Positions 8,069 through 15,153 of a DNA stretch of 15,211 nucleotides are shown in pieces. A model generated the notes under the pieces. It did not search any database. It saw only the letters and a list, made by a program, of their open reading frames with translations, and was not told the DNA's origin. Each line of letters starts with the position of its first letter. Position 1 is the stretch's first letter. Position numbers and translations under genes: made by a program. The stretch comes from an uncultured Ruminococcus sp. (GTDB lineage Bacteria > Bacillota > Clostridia > Oscillospirales > Ruminococcaceae), in assembly GCA_902783235.1 (NCBI GenBank), contig CACZQG010000127.1:1-15211 (forward strand), read 5' to 3'.

Positions 8069-8210
8069 AGCCGTAAGGGGCATCTGCAGCGGTTTTGAAA
8101 AAAACGCTTTAAGAAATCCGGCATATGATATATTTTACTGATATACTGACCATGCTGCCGGATTTCTTTTGCCTTTCCGCAGGCGGAAAGGCGCAGATGC
8201 CCCACCGGCT
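8069..8210 (+). repeat. Cloverleaf-forming structured repeat or RNA element
   Basis: An outer stem pairs 8069-8073 with 8206-8210 (AGCCG/CGGCT) and, after a small internal loop, 8077-8087 with 8193-8203 (GGGGCATCTGC and its exact complement). Enclosed are three consecutive hairpins: 8088-8108 (AGCG-bulge-TTTT, loop GAAA, AAAACGCT); 8111-8123 with 8156-8168 (13 perfect pairs, 32-base AT-rich loop); and 8171-8180 with 8183-8192 (10 perfect pairs, loop AG). The hairpins are separated only by TT dinucleotides and abut the outer stem, giving a compact four-way junction. The middle hairpin ends in TTTCTTTT and could act as a weak terminator. I recognise no named RNA family. It may be a non-autonomous mobile repeat or a transcribed structured RNA. 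Confidence 0.75.
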
Positions 8211-8247
8211 GTGAGTAAGCGATCTCGCATAATGAAAGGAAAAATAT

Positions 8248-8541
8248 ATGCTGACAAGTAAACAAAGAGCCACACTGCGTGGCATAGCGTCCAATTATGA
8301 TACCATATTCCAGATCGGAAAGGGAGGCATCCCCGAAACACTTATTGCACAGGTGTACGATGCTCTGAGAAAAAGAGAGCTTATAAAGCTCAGAGTACTG
8401 GATAACAGCGGCTATACCGCAAGGGAAGCGGCTGAGGAGATAGCGGAAAAGACACATTCCGAGGTAGTACAGGTAATAGGCAGCAGGTTCGTGCTTTTCA
8501 GAAGAAATGAGAAGGAACCTGTTATAGATATAAAGCTGTGA
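8248..8541 (+). CDS. yhbY: YhbY family RNA-binding protein (CRM domain)
   Basis: This 97-residue protein is a single CRS1-YhbY (CRM) domain. E. coli YhbY associates with pre-50S ribosomal subunits, and the family is thought to help ribosome assembly. The N-terminal helix LTSKQRATLRGIA is followed by the GKGG loop (24-27) that contacts RNA in this fold, then DALRKRELIKLRVLDN and the closing strand VVQVIGSRFVLFRR. AAAGGA at 8235-8240 supports the ATG. The stop overlaps the next start as GTGA, so nadD is translationally coupled. The same pairing (yqeI-yqeJ) is seen in Bacillus subtilis. Its transcription either reads through the hairpin region upstream or starts at a promoter I cannot identify. 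Confidence 0.93.
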   Translation: MLTSKQRATLRGIASNYDTIFQIGKGGIPETLIAQVYDALRKRELIKLRVLDNSGYTAREAAEEIAEKTHSEVVQVIGSRFVLFRRNEKEPVIDIKL

Positions 8542-9131
8542 GGATCGGTCTGTTCGGCGGCAGCTTCAATCCTGTCCATAAGGGACATATGGCACTGGCT
8601 GATACTGTTATGAAAGAGCTGTCTTTGGACAGGGTGATAATTATACCCAACGGTGAATCCCCCTATAAGTCCAGTGACAGCTATGTGTCTGCCGGGGACA
8701 GGCTTGAAATGTGCCGGCTTGCTGCAGAAGACAGACCGGATATTGAAGTCAGCGGATTTGAGACCGGTAGACAGGGAAAAAGCTACAGTATCTTTACGGC
8801 AGAGCATTTCAGAAAAGAATATCCCCGGGACGAATTATTCTGGCTTATGGGGAGTGATATGCTGCTGTACTTTGATAAATGGTTCAGGTATAGGGATATA
8901 TTGAAGCTGGTAAATATAGCAGCGGTGACACGCACCGGAGAGGATGAATCACAGCTTGTGCATACCGCTGAGGCATTGGGAAAATACGGGAATATAATTG
9001 TAGTACATCACCAACCGCTTGTTATTTCCTCTACCGAAATAAGAAAAATGATAAAAAATAATGGGGAATTGTCTTGCTATTTGAATGAAAAAGTAGTACA
9101 ATATATTAAGATGAGAAAACTTTATATATGA
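8538..9131 (+). CDS. nadD: Nicotinate-nucleotide adenylyltransferase
   Basis: NadD joins nicotinate mononucleotide and ATP to form deamido-NAD, the penultimate step of NAD synthesis. The 197-residue product shows the nucleotidyltransferase N-terminus GLFGGSFNPVHKGH (HxGH at 14-17), the substrate loop PNGESPYK, FWLMGSDML (the family usually has GADxL here) and the C-terminal ISSTEIR (163-169) that binds the ATP phosphates. The start is a GTG at 8538 that overlaps the yhbY stop by four bases; no separate strong ribosome binding site is needed for such coupling. The order yhbY-nadD-yqeK is conserved in Firmicutes. Assignment is secure. Confidence 0.96.
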   Translation: MRIGLFGGSFNPVHKGHMALADTVMKELSLDRVIIIPNGESPYKSSDSYVSAGDRLEMCRLAAEDRPDIEVSGFETGRQGKSYSIFTAEHFRKEYPRDELFWLMGSDMLLYFDKWFRYRDILKLVNIAAVTRTGEDESQLVHTAEALGKYGNIIVVHHQPLVISSTEIRKMIKNNGELSCYLNEKVVQYIKMRKLYI

Positions 9132-9138
9132 AAACATA

Positions 9139-9146
9139 TAAGGAGG
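9139..9146 (+). promoter_or_regulatory. Strong ribosome binding site for a GTG-initiated gene
   Basis: TAAGGAGG lies seven bases before the GTG at 9154. It is close to a perfect complement of the 16S rRNA tail and fixes the GTG as the yqeK start. Confidence 0.9.
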
Positions 9147-9153
9147 ACAACAA

Positions 9154-9762
9154 GTGTATTCTGTTGAAGAGATAAAGACACTTTTGAAAAAACGACTTTC
9201 AAAAAAGAGATTCAACCATTCATTGGGTGTGGCGGATGCTGCCTACAGATTGGCTGAGCAGTGCGGCGAGGACACCGAAAGAGCTTATCTGGCAGGACTT
9301 CTTCATGATATATGCAAGGAGGACGATCAGGAGGAACAGCTGGCTCTGGCACTGAAGGGAAATATGGATCTTTCAGGTGCGGAGCTGTCTTCCAAGGCAC
9401 TTTGGCACGGCCCCGCAGGAGCGTATTATATAAAAACCGAACTGGGTATCACCGACAGAGAGATATTGTATGCGGTGAGATATCATACCATAGGCAGACC
9501 GGGTATGTCAAAGCTGGAAGAAATAGTATATCTGGCTGACCTTATATCAGAGGACAGGGATTACAAGGATGTGGATAAACTGAGAAAGCTGGCATTTACA
9601 GATTTTTCAAAGGCAATGTATGAAGCTATTTGCTACAGTGTTATGACAGCAGTAAAAAAACAGAATTATATCCCCGAAGGAACTCTGGAGCTTTACAATC
9701 AGTACACATTCCTCTGTGCGCCAAAGAAGAAGAACAAGGAGAAAAATGATGGCAAAAAATGA
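9154..9762 (+). CDS. yqeK: YqeK HD-domain diadenosine tetraphosphatase
   Basis: YqeK is an HD-superfamily metal-dependent hydrolase; characterised members split Ap4A symmetrically into two ADP. The 202-residue protein carries the metal ligands in order: H22 (RFNHSLGVA), H51-D52 (GLLHDICKE), H85 (LWHGPAGA), H111 (RYHTIG) and D129 (VYLADLISEDRDY). The tail is short and highly basic (APKKKNKEKNDGKK), unlike the acidic rest. It begins at a GTG 22 bases after nadD. Its end overlaps the LCP gene by 14 bases when the preferred LCP start is used. The location between nadD and rsfS matches Bacillus yqeJ-yqeK-yqeL, with an LCP gene inserted as in many Clostridia. Confidence 0.94.
   Translation: MYSVEEIKTLLKKRLSKKRFNHSLGVADAAYRLAEQCGEDTERAYLAGLLHDICKEDDQEEQLALALKGNMDLSGAELSSKALWHGPAGAYYIKTELGITDREILYAVRYHTIGRPGMSKLEEIVYLADLISEDRDYKDVDKLRKLAFTDFSKAMYEAICYSVMTAVKKQNYIPEGTLELYNQYTFLCAPKKKNKEKNDGKK
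9736..9741 (+). promoter_or_regulatory. Ribosome binding site that fixes the LCP start
   Basis: AAGGAG lies seven bases before ATG 9749 and four before the adjacent ATG 9746. It makes 9749 the best start and argues against an in-frame GTG at 9716, which would add a run of arginines read from yqeK coding DNA. Confidence 0.75.
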
Positions 9763-11314
9763 TAAGCTTTACAAACTGGCAAAGAAACCTGCCTCCAAGC
9801 GTGAAAAAATAATGATAAGAGCCGCTATAGCGGTGGGTATCGTCATAGTTCTGATAATGGTGCTGAGTATACCTATAATCCCTATGGAAAGGCACAGAGG
9901 TAATCAGACGTATACCGAGCACGTATCGGTAATAAGATGTATTAAGGAATGGATTCGATCCAAAAAGGTCACGCCGGATGCTCCGGAGCTTTCAAAGGAT
10001 ACAAACAGCTATGCCCTTATAAGCGGTGCGGAAAGCATAGATGATAACAGAAACTTTACCAATGATCAGATAATCGAAGGTCAGTTTACGGTTCTGGTGC
10101 TGGGCTTTGATGAGTCGAGAGAGCTGTCTGACGTTATGATGCTGTTTTTGTTTGATATACACGATCATAAGCTTAATGTGCTCCAGATACCACGTGACAG
10201 CTTTGTACCTGATTATACCTCAAATGAAACAGGTAAGATCAACAGCGTGTATATGTGCGGCGACCAGTCGCTGATACCTATTCAGCGTACTGTTAATGCG
10301 GTGAGAGAGACCTTTGGTATACCTATAGACAGATATATCACAACAGGCTGTGACGATATAGTGGATATAGTTGATATACTGGGCGGTATCCCCATCAATC
10401 TTCCCGAGGATGTTTTCTACTCATACGATAAGATACTCTATGCCGGTGAGCAGGTGCTTGACGGTGAACAGGCAGAGCTTATGGTAAGAGCAAGAAAGGG
10501 CTATGATGAAGGCGATATAGGACGAGTTAAGGCACAGAGAATATTCCTGGCTGCCTGCATGGAAAAGGCTAAGGACATGGGCTCTGTGGAGCTTGCCTCC
10601 TATATGAAGGAAATATACGAAAAGAAGCTGGTAGCAACGGATATGACACTTGGTGAGCTGAGTATACTGGGCGACTTCGGAACACTGCTGGATATGGAGG
10701 ATGTTACAGTACAGCTGGTGCCGGGTGAAGGCTCTGAATTCAACGGCTATTCCGTATGGTCAATACACAAAAAGGCAACCATTGATGTGCTTAATAAGTA
10801 CTTCCGTCCTTATCAGGTGGATCTGAGAAGCGATGAACTGCCTATTACCGAATTGGTGGATGAAAGCAACTATCTCACTGATGCCTATGACCAGAATCAG
10901 GATACTCTTCAGGAGATAAAGAACGGTGCTAAGCCGGGTACTAACAAGAAAAAGACCAGCGATGTGACTTATAGCTCGTCATCATCCTCTTCCTCCGAAA
11001 GTGACAACGTTTATGTATTCGGCGGAGATGATTACCAGAACAATAATTATTCCGGCGGCGATCAGGGATATGATGACGGCGGCTACAGCGGCGGCTGGGG
11101 TGACGGCGGTTACAGCGGCGGTGACGGCGGCGGAGATAACGGCAGCTACAGCGACGGCGGCGGAGATAACGGCAGCTACAGCGGCGGCGGTGATAACGGC
11201 GGCTACAGCGGCGGCGACGGCGGAGATACAGGCGGCAACGGCGGCGATGCCGGAGCTGAGGCACCTGTTGATGCCGGGGCAGAAGTAAATAATGAGGGCG
11301 GCGGTGAGGAGTGA
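9749..11314 (+). CDS. LytR-CpsA-Psr family cell-wall glycopolymer ligase with a repetitive tail
   Basis: LCP enzymes transfer lipid-linked glycopolymers (teichoic acids, capsule) to peptidoglycan outside the cell. The 521-residue product has a basic cytoplasmic N-terminus, one membrane segment (about 22-44, AAIAVGIVIVLIMVLSIPI) and an extracellular LCP domain from about 112 to 290. Typical motifs are FTVLVLGFDES, LQIPRDSFV (R149), DILGGIPINLPED and MVRARKGYDEGDIGRVKAQR; these arginines and acids bind the pyrophosphate and Mg2+. From about residue 409 the protein becomes low complexity: a polyserine run, then about 100 residues built of Gly, Tyr, Ser, Asp and Asn with recurring YSGG, and finally an acidic Ala/Glu end. 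Such a tail is not part of the LCP fold and may be a wall-spanning or adhesive linker. The glycopolymer substrate cannot be told. Confidence 0.9.
   Translation: MAKNDKLYKLAKKPASKREKIMIRAAIAVGIVIVLIMVLSIPIIPMERHRGNQTYTEHVSVIRCIKEWIRSKKVTPDAPELSKDTNSYALISGAESIDDNRNFTNDQIIEGQFTVLVLGFDESRELSDVMMLFLFDIHDHKLNVLQIPRDSFVPDYTSNETGKINSVYMCGDQSLIPIQRTVNAVRETFGIPIDRYITTGCDDIVDIVDILGGIPINLPEDVFYSYDKILYAGEQVLDGEQAELMVRARKGYDEGDIGRVKAQRIFLAACMEKAKDMGSVELASYMKEIYEKKLVATDMTLGELSILGDFGTLLDMEDVTVQLVPGEGSEFNGYSVWSIHKKATIDVLNKYFRPYQVDLRSDELPITELVDESNYLTDAYDQNQDTLQEIKNGAKPGTNKKKTSDVTYSSSSSSSSESDNVYVFGGDDYQNNNYSGGDQGYDDGGYSGGWGDGGYSGGDGGGDNGSYSDGGGDNGSYSGGGDNGGYSGGDGGDTGGNGGDAGAEAPVDAGAEVNNEGGGEE
11123..11209 (+). 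repeat. In-frame tandem repeat in the LCP tail (30-base unit)
   Basis: A 30-base unit at 11123-11152 is repeated exactly at 11153-11182 and followed by a 27-base degenerate third copy at 11183-11209. Each full unit encodes DGGGDNGSYS; the third encodes GGGDNGGYS. Related GGYSGG and GGDGGD wording extends on both sides (about 11050-11260). Because the units are in frame, slippage would change the tail length without breaking the gene. Confidence 0.9.
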
Positions 11315-11351
11315 TATCCTCTGCCTGCCTTTGGGATAAGGAGAATAATAT

Positions 11352-11711
11352 ATGGATCAGAATGAAAAGCTGGGGCTTATAGTCAAGACCCTTGACAGGA
11401 AAAAGGCAGATGGTATACAGGTGATCAGAATATCCGATCTTACTATCATTGCGGATTATTTTGTTATTGCAGGGGGCGGAAGCTCAACTCAGACAAGAAC
11501 ACTTGCTGAGGAGGTCGAATACCAGATGTCCCAAAAGGGTATTGAGCCGCTCAGAAAGGAAGGCTACGGCGGCAGCGAATGGGTGATACTGGATTACGGT
11601 GATATAGTGGTACACGTTTTCTACAAGGAAACAAGAGAACACTATCAGCTGGAAAGACTGTGGGCCGACGGCGAACGTATCGACATTGAAAAGTATGTGA
11701 CGGAGGATTGA
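11352..11711 (+). CDS. rsfS: Ribosomal silencing factor RsfS
   Basis: RsfS (RsfA/YqeL family) binds ribosomal protein uL14 on the large subunit and blocks joining of the subunits, saving energy in stationary phase or starvation. The 119 residues match a single RsfS domain: the early ADYFVIAGGGSSTQTRTLAEEV segment is interrupted here only for length, and the second half contains EGYGGSEWVILDYGDIVVH, the family's core, with HVFYKETREHYQLERLWAD after it. AAGGAG at 11338-11343 lies eight bases before the ATG. It follows the LCP gene after 37 bases with no terminator, so it is likely co-transcribed with it. Confidence 0.95.
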   Translation: MDQNEKLGLIVKTLDRKKADGIQVIRISDLTIIADYFVIAGGGSSTQTRTLAEEVEYQMSQKGIEPLRKEGYGGSEWVILDYGDIVVHVFYKETREHYQLERLWADGERIDIEKYVTED

Positions 11712-11712
11712 T

Positions 11713-12111
11713 ATGAACACAAATAATGAGTCGGGCAGGACCGTTTGTGTTATAATAGGCGTGTGGCTGCTTTTTAAAACTATACTTAATGCTTTTATAA
11801 ACGGTATCAATATCAGTGATCTCCCGGGAGATGCAAAAGAGCTTATAATAGCTATAGCAATATGCGTATTCATGTTTTTGGGCATCAAGTACAGTAATTA
11901 CATCATAGCAGGTGTACTGGCACTGATAGTTTTGTGGTATCTGCCGGGAAACATCAGCGGACTGGGGAACAGTGACTCCTTTATCAGAAGCCTGATATAT
12001 ATTCTGGAGGGCGGTGTCGATGTTCTGTGCGCTTTGCTCCTTTGTCTGGGTTCAAATATAAGGGAGCATTTTACAAAGAGCTTTTCAGATATTACCGGCG
12101 GCGGTCAGTAA
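11713..12111 (+). CDS. Small integral membrane protein, function unknown
   Basis: I do not recognise this 132-residue protein. It appears to have four hydrophobic segments: about 10-28 (TVCVIIGVWLLFKTIL), 44-58 (LIIAIAICVFMFLG), 63-80 (YIIAGVLALIVLWYL) and 92-112 (LIYILEGGVDVLCALLLCLG). The loops between them are short and the ends polar. There is no signal peptide cleavage site, catalytic motif or cysteine pattern that I can read. It starts one base after the rsfS stop, with GGAGG at 11702-11706, so it is translated from the same mRNA. It is probably lineage-specific. Strong Shine-Dalgarno placement and codon use like its neighbours argue that it is a real gene. Confidence 0.8.
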   Translation: MNTNNESGRTVCVIIGVWLLFKTILNAFINGINISDLPGDAKELIIAIAICVFMFLGIKYSNYIIAGVLALIVLWYLPGNISGLGNSDSFIRSLIYILEGGVDVLCALLLCLGSNIREHFTKSFSDITGGGQ

Positions 12112-12115
12112 TATG

Positions 12116-12220
12116 TAAATATAGTAAAGGCAACACCGCACAAAGACCGCTTGGAAGCTTTGCACGTCATCTGACGGTCAATCTGACGCACAATCTTTGT
12201 GCGGTATTGTCTTAAATATA
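12116..12220 (+). mobile_element. MITE-like inverted-repeat element with flanking 8-base direct repeat
   Basis: Terminal inverted repeats of 20 bases pair 12127-12146 with 12194-12213: 18 Watson-Crick pairs, one G-T pair and one mismatch. The 47-base centre contains a small hairpin (CGTCA at 12165-12169 with TGACG at 12172-12176) and two copies of ATCTGACG (12169-12176 and 12181-12188). TAAATATA occurs immediately outside on both sides (12116-12123 and 12213-12220), as a target-site duplication would, although the right copy shares one base with the inverted repeat and the left has a few extra bases (GTA) before it. There is no coding capacity. No T-run follows, so it is not a standard terminator. 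The AT-rich flanks mean the 8-base match could be chance. Confidence 0.55.
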
Positions 12221-12242
12221 TAACACAAAGGAATGAAAAATA

Positions 12243-14663
12243 ATGAGTGAAAAGTATAATTATTCCGCCATTGAGAAAAAATGGCAAAAATACTGGGAGG
12301 AACACAACACATTCAGAGCCGGTACGGATTACTCCAAGCCGAAATTCTACGCTCTTGTTGAGTTCCCCTACCCATCGGGACAGGGACTTCACATAGGACA
12401 TCCTCGCCCCTATACTGCTATGGACATCGTTTCCCGTAAAAGAAGACTGGAGGGCTACAATGTACTGTTCCCTATGGGCTGGGACGCTTTCGGACTTCCC
12501 ACGGAGAATTATGCTATCAAGAATAAGATCCATCCTGCTATAGTTACCGAAAAGAATGTGGCTCACTTTAAGGAACAGCTGAAAATGCTGGGTCTTTCCT
12601 TTGACTGGGAGAGAGAAGTGAATACTACAGACCCCAATTACTTCAAGTGGACACAGTGGATATTCCTCCAGATGTTCAAGAAGGGGCTGGCTTACAAAAA
12701 GGAAATGGCTGTAAACTGGTGTACCTCCTGTAAGGTGGTCCTGGCTAATGAAGAGGTGGTCGGAGGCTGCTGCGAACGCTGCGGCGGTGAAGTGGTAAGA
12801 AAGGTTAAATCCCAGTGGATGCTGAAGATAACCGAGTATGCCCAGAGGCTGCTGGATGACTTGTCCGAGGTAAATTACCTTGACAAGATCAAGTCCACAC
12901 AGATAAACTGGATAGGACGCTCAACAGGTGCAGAGGTGAATTTCGGCTCTACAGCAGGAGATACTCTTACAGTATATACCACCCGTCCGGATACGCTTTT
13001 CGGTGCCACATATATGGTTATAGCACCGGAGCACCCTTATATTGAAAAATGGGCAGATAAGCTGAAAAATATGGATGAGATCAAGGCTTATCAGGAAAAA
13101 GCTGCAAAGAAATCCGACTTTGACAGAACGGAAATGAACAAGGACAAAACAGGTGTAAAGCTTGACGGTGTTATGGGTATCAATCCTGTAAACGGCACAC
13201 AGATCCCTATCTTCATATCCGATTATGTACTTATGTCCTATGGTACAGGTGCTATTATGGCAGTACCTGCTCATGATGAACGTGACCATGAATTCGCAGA
13301 GGTCTTCGGTCTCCCTATAATCGAGGTGGTCAAGGGTAAAGACGACAGCATTGATGTGCAGAAGGAAGCCTTTACCGATTGTGCTACAGGAACAATGGTA
13401 AACAGTGATTTCCTCAACGGTCTGTCTGTTGAGGATGCTAAGGTTAAAATAAAGGAATGGCTGGAGGAAAAGGGCGTAGGCAAGTCAAAGGTGAATTTCA
13501 AGCTGCGTGACTGGGTATTCTCCCGTCAGAGATACTGGGGTGAGCCTATCCCCATCGTCCACTGCGACAAGTGCGGATATGTGGCTATCCCCGAGGAGCA
13601 GCTTCCTCTTACACTCCCTGACGTGGAAAGCTATATGCCTACGGACAACGGCGAAAGCCCCCTGTCCACTCTGGACAGCTTTATAAATACTACCTGTCCT
13701 CACTGCGGCGGTCCTGCCAAGAGAGAGACAGATACCATGCCTCAGTGGGCAGGATCCTCCTGGTATTTCCTGAGATACTGTGATCCTAAAAATGACAAGG
13801 AGCTTGCATCAAAGGAAGCTCTTGACTACTGGATGCCTGTTGACTGGTACAACGGCGGTATGGAGCATACTACCCTTCATCTGCTGTACTCACGCTTCTG
13901 GCATAAGTTCCTGAATGATATCGGAGTTACAGGCACAAAAGAGCCGTACATGAAGCGTACCTCCCACGGTATGATACTGGGTGAGGACGGTCAGAAAATG
14001 TCTAAATCCAGAGGCAATGTAATAAATCCCGATGATGTAGTAAGAGACTACGGCGCAGATACTCTCCGTCTTTATGAGATGTTTATAGGCGACTTTGAAA
14101 AGACTGCACCCTGGAGCCCGTCCAGCATAAAGGGCTGTAAGAGATTCCTGGACAGGGTATGGGCATTGCAGGATAATATCATTGAGGGGGATGACTATCG
14201 TCCCGAGCTTACCCCTTCCTTCCACAAGACCATCAAAAAGGTAAGTGAGGATATAGAGAGCCTTAAATTCAATACTGCCATAGCAGCTATGATGGCATTG
14301 CTCAATGAGATATATGCTCTGGGCAATGTAAACAGGGCAGAGCTGAGAACGCTGCTGATACTGCTGAACCCCTTTGCACCTCATCTCACTGAGGAGATGT
14401 TTGAAAGCAATTTCGGACAGATACTCAACGAGCAGGAATGGGTAAAATACGATGCAGCACTTTGCGTTGAGAATACAGTTGAGATCGTTGTTCAGGTGAA
14501 CGGTAAGATCAAGACAAGACTTGAAGTACCTGTTGACGGTGACAAGGATGAAATACTCAACAAGGCACTTTCTGATGATAAGGTCAAGGAAGCAGTGGAT
14601 GGCAAAAACGTTATAAAACAGATATATGTACCAAATAAACTTGTTAATTTTGTTGTAAAGTGA
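12243..14663 (+). CDS. leuS: Leucyl-tRNA synthetase
   Basis: LeuRS charges tRNA-Leu with leucine in the cytoplasm. The 806-residue protein is full length for the bacterial type. It has the class I HIGH motif in [14 protein letters not shown] (50-53), a zinc site in the ZN1 module (C160, C163, C177, C180), and a CP1 editing domain with the Thr-rich TTRPDTLFG (246-254) and AVPAHDERD (D345, the residue that positions misactivated amino acids for hydrolysis). The tRNA-interacting region [17 protein letters not shown] segment reads [19 protein letters not shown] is at 585-589 in [11 protein letters not shown], followed by an anticodon-binding helical domain. AAAGGA at 12227-12232 serves the ATG. 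There is no T-box leader upstream. An inverted-repeat element sits 22 bases before the start. No terminator is visible after the stop. Confidence 0.98.
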   Translation: MSEKYNYSAIEKKWQKYWEEHNTFRAGTDYSKPKFYALVEFPYPSGQGLHIGHPRPYTAMDIVSRKRRLEGYNVLFPMGWDAFGLPTENYAIKNKIHPAIVTEKNVAHFKEQLKMLGLSFDWEREVNTTDPNYFKWTQWIFLQMFKKGLAYKKEMAVNWCTSCKVVLANEEVVGGCCERCGGEVVRKVKSQWMLKITEYAQRLLDDLSEVNYLDKIKSTQINWIGRSTGAEVNFGSTAGDTLTVYTTRPDTLFGATYMVIAPEHPYIEKWADKLKNMDEIKAYQEKAAKKSDFDRTEMNKDKTGVKLDGVMGINPVNGTQIPIFISDYVLMSYGTGAIMAVPAHDERDHEFAEVFGLPIIEVVKGKDDSIDVQKEAFTDCATGTMVNSDFLNGLSVEDAKVKIKEWLEEKGVGKSKVNFKLRDWVFSRQRYWGEPIPIVHCDKCGYVAIPEEQLPLTLPDVESYMPTDNGESPLSTLDSFINTTCPHCGGPAKRETDTMPQWAGSSWYFLRYCDPKNDKELASKEALDYWMPVDWYNGGMEHTTLHLLYSRFWHKFLNDIGVTGTKEPYMKRTSHGMILGEDGQKMSKSRGNVINPDDVVRDYGADTLRLYEMFIGDFEKTAPWSPSSIKGCKRFLDRVWALQDNIIEGDDYRPELTPSFHKTIKKVSEDIESLKFNTAIAAMMALLNEIYALGNVNRAELRTLLILLNPFAPHLTEEMFESNFGQILNEQEWVKYDAALCVENTVEIVVQVNGKIKTRLEVPVDGDKDEILNKALSDDKVKEAVDGKNVIKQIYVPNKLVNFVVK

Positions 14664-14682
14664 CAATATTTCGGAAAACCGC

Positions 14683-14711
14683 TTGACAAAATGGAATATT
14701 TGTGTTAAAAT
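14683..14711 (+). promoter_or_regulatory. Near-consensus sigma-A promoter for rpsU
   Basis: TTGACA at 14683-14688 is followed after 17 bases by TAAAAT at 14706-14711, with TGT directly before it (an extended -10). Transcription would begin near 14718, leaving about 140 bases of leader before the rpsU GTG. It starts only 20 bases after leuS, so rpsU can be expressed independently of the upstream genes. Confidence 0.85.
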
Positions 14712-14748
14712 ATAACGTATATTGAATATGATTTTTCTGCTGTTTCAA

Positions 14749-14851
14749 TCAGAGCAAAGGTCGATATTCTGACATTCGCATTTTATGTGGAATGATTAGT
14801 ATATATTCGGACAACCGTCCGAACAACCTCTGTCTTTGGGACAAAGGGAGG
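14749..14851 (+). promoter_or_regulatory. Structured leader of rpsU, candidate autoregulatory element
   Basis: Four small stems follow one another: TCAGA/TCTGA (14749-14753 with 14768-14772); CATTC/GAATG with an inner CAT/GTG after a bulge (14773-14794); a perfect TTCGGAC-AACC-GTCCGAA hairpin (14806-14823); and CTTTG-GGA-CAAAG (14834-14846). The last can extend by pairing CCTC (14827-14830) with GAGG (14848-14851), which is the rpsU ribosome binding site itself. Leaders that hide the ribosome binding site are common in ribosomal protein genes. The first stem is short and only moderately convincing; the third and fourth are clear. Regulation by bS21 or by ribosome state is inference. Confidence 0.5.
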
Positions 14852-14858
14852 GAAAAGA

Positions 14859-15032
14859 GTGGCAGAAGTTCGCGTTGGCAAGAACGAATCGTTGGATACA
14901 GCTCTCAAGCGCTTTAAAAGATCATGCGCTAAGGACGGCGTTATCGCTGAAGTCCGCAAGAGAGAACACTACGAAAAGCCTTCGGTAAAGCGCAAGAAGA
15001 AGTCCGAGGCAGCTCGTAAGCGCAAATATTGA
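14859..15032 (+). CDS. rpsU: 30S ribosomal protein bS21
   Basis: bS21 is a small basic protein of the 30S platform, near the 16S rRNA 3' end, needed for efficient initiation. The 57-residue product reads typically: N-terminal [20 protein letters not shown], then [20 protein letters not shown] and a C-terminus full of Lys and Arg ending AARKRKY. It begins at a GTG preceded by GGGAGG at 14846-14851. Being under 60 codons it is easily missed by length-filtered gene calling. It forms a single-gene unit: a strong promoter before it, a structured leader, and an intrinsic terminator 24 bases after the stop. In several Firmicutes rpsU precedes yqeY; here the next gene appears different. Confidence 0.97.
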   Translation: MAEVRVGKNESLDTALKRFKRSCAKDGVIAEVRKREHYEKPSVKRKKKSEAARKRKY

Positions 15033-15056
15033 TTTGTTTAGACAATTGATAAAGTG

Positions 15057-15084
15057 AAAAGCGGGCAGTTGTTGCCCGCTTTTT
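15057..15084 (+). terminator. Intrinsic terminator after rpsU
   Basis: A perfect GCGGGCA/TGCCCGC stem (15061-15067 with 15073-15079, loop GTTGT) is preceded by AAAA and followed by TTTTT (15080-15084), the classic rho-independent layout. The A and T runs can extend the stem and might give some function on the opposite strand. Confidence 0.95.
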
Positions 15085-15128
15085 CTTGTGCAGACGATAG
15101 TAATTGATAATTTTCGACAGTGAAAATA

Positions 15129-15137
15129 TGATATAAT
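15129..15137 (+). promoter_or_regulatory. Extended -10 promoter for the last gene
   Basis: TGATATAAT combines a perfect TATAAT (15132-15137) with the upstream TGn of extended -10 promoters. No good -35 lies at 16-18 bases: TTGATA at 15104-15109 is 22 bases away. Transcription would start near 15144, only about ten bases before the next ATG, giving a very short leader. Confidence 0.6.
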
Positions 15138-15153
15138 AAAAGGCGGAATAATT

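Noticed and set aside
8093..8134. Sigma-A promoter for yhbY (TTGAAA at 8095-8100 and TATGAT at 8124-8129)
   Set aside because: The spacer is 23 bases, well beyond 16-18, and both boxes lie in the paired or loop parts of the hairpin element.
8111..8170. Ordinary rho-independent terminator of the rdgB block
   Set aside because: The 13-pair stem has a 32-base loop and its T-rich stretch is inside the stem rather than after it. It is nested in a larger symmetrical structure. Some termination activity remains possible.
9716..9748. Longer LCP protein starting at GTG 9716
   Set aside because: It lies inside yqeK, adds an arginine run and lacks a good ribosome binding site, whereas AAGGAG fits ATG 9749.
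11050..11260. CRISPR array
   Set aside because: The repeats are directly tandem, in frame and without spacers; they are coding repeats.
10941..11288. Frames rich in Arg (reverse) or Ala/Thr (forward) over the LCP tail
   Set aside because: They are by-products of the GGC-rich tandem repeats; the frame continuous with the LCP domain explains the DNA.
12112..12242. T-box leader controlling leuS
   Set aside because: The space is only about 130 bases, there is no conserved T-box sequence (the GGTGG-type bulge motif), no leucine specifier loop that I can place, and no terminator with a T-run. The main stem is better explained as an inverted-repeat element.
14672..14681. Terminator after leuS (CGG-AAAA-CCG)
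   Set aside because: Three base pairs and no T-run; too weak to terminate.
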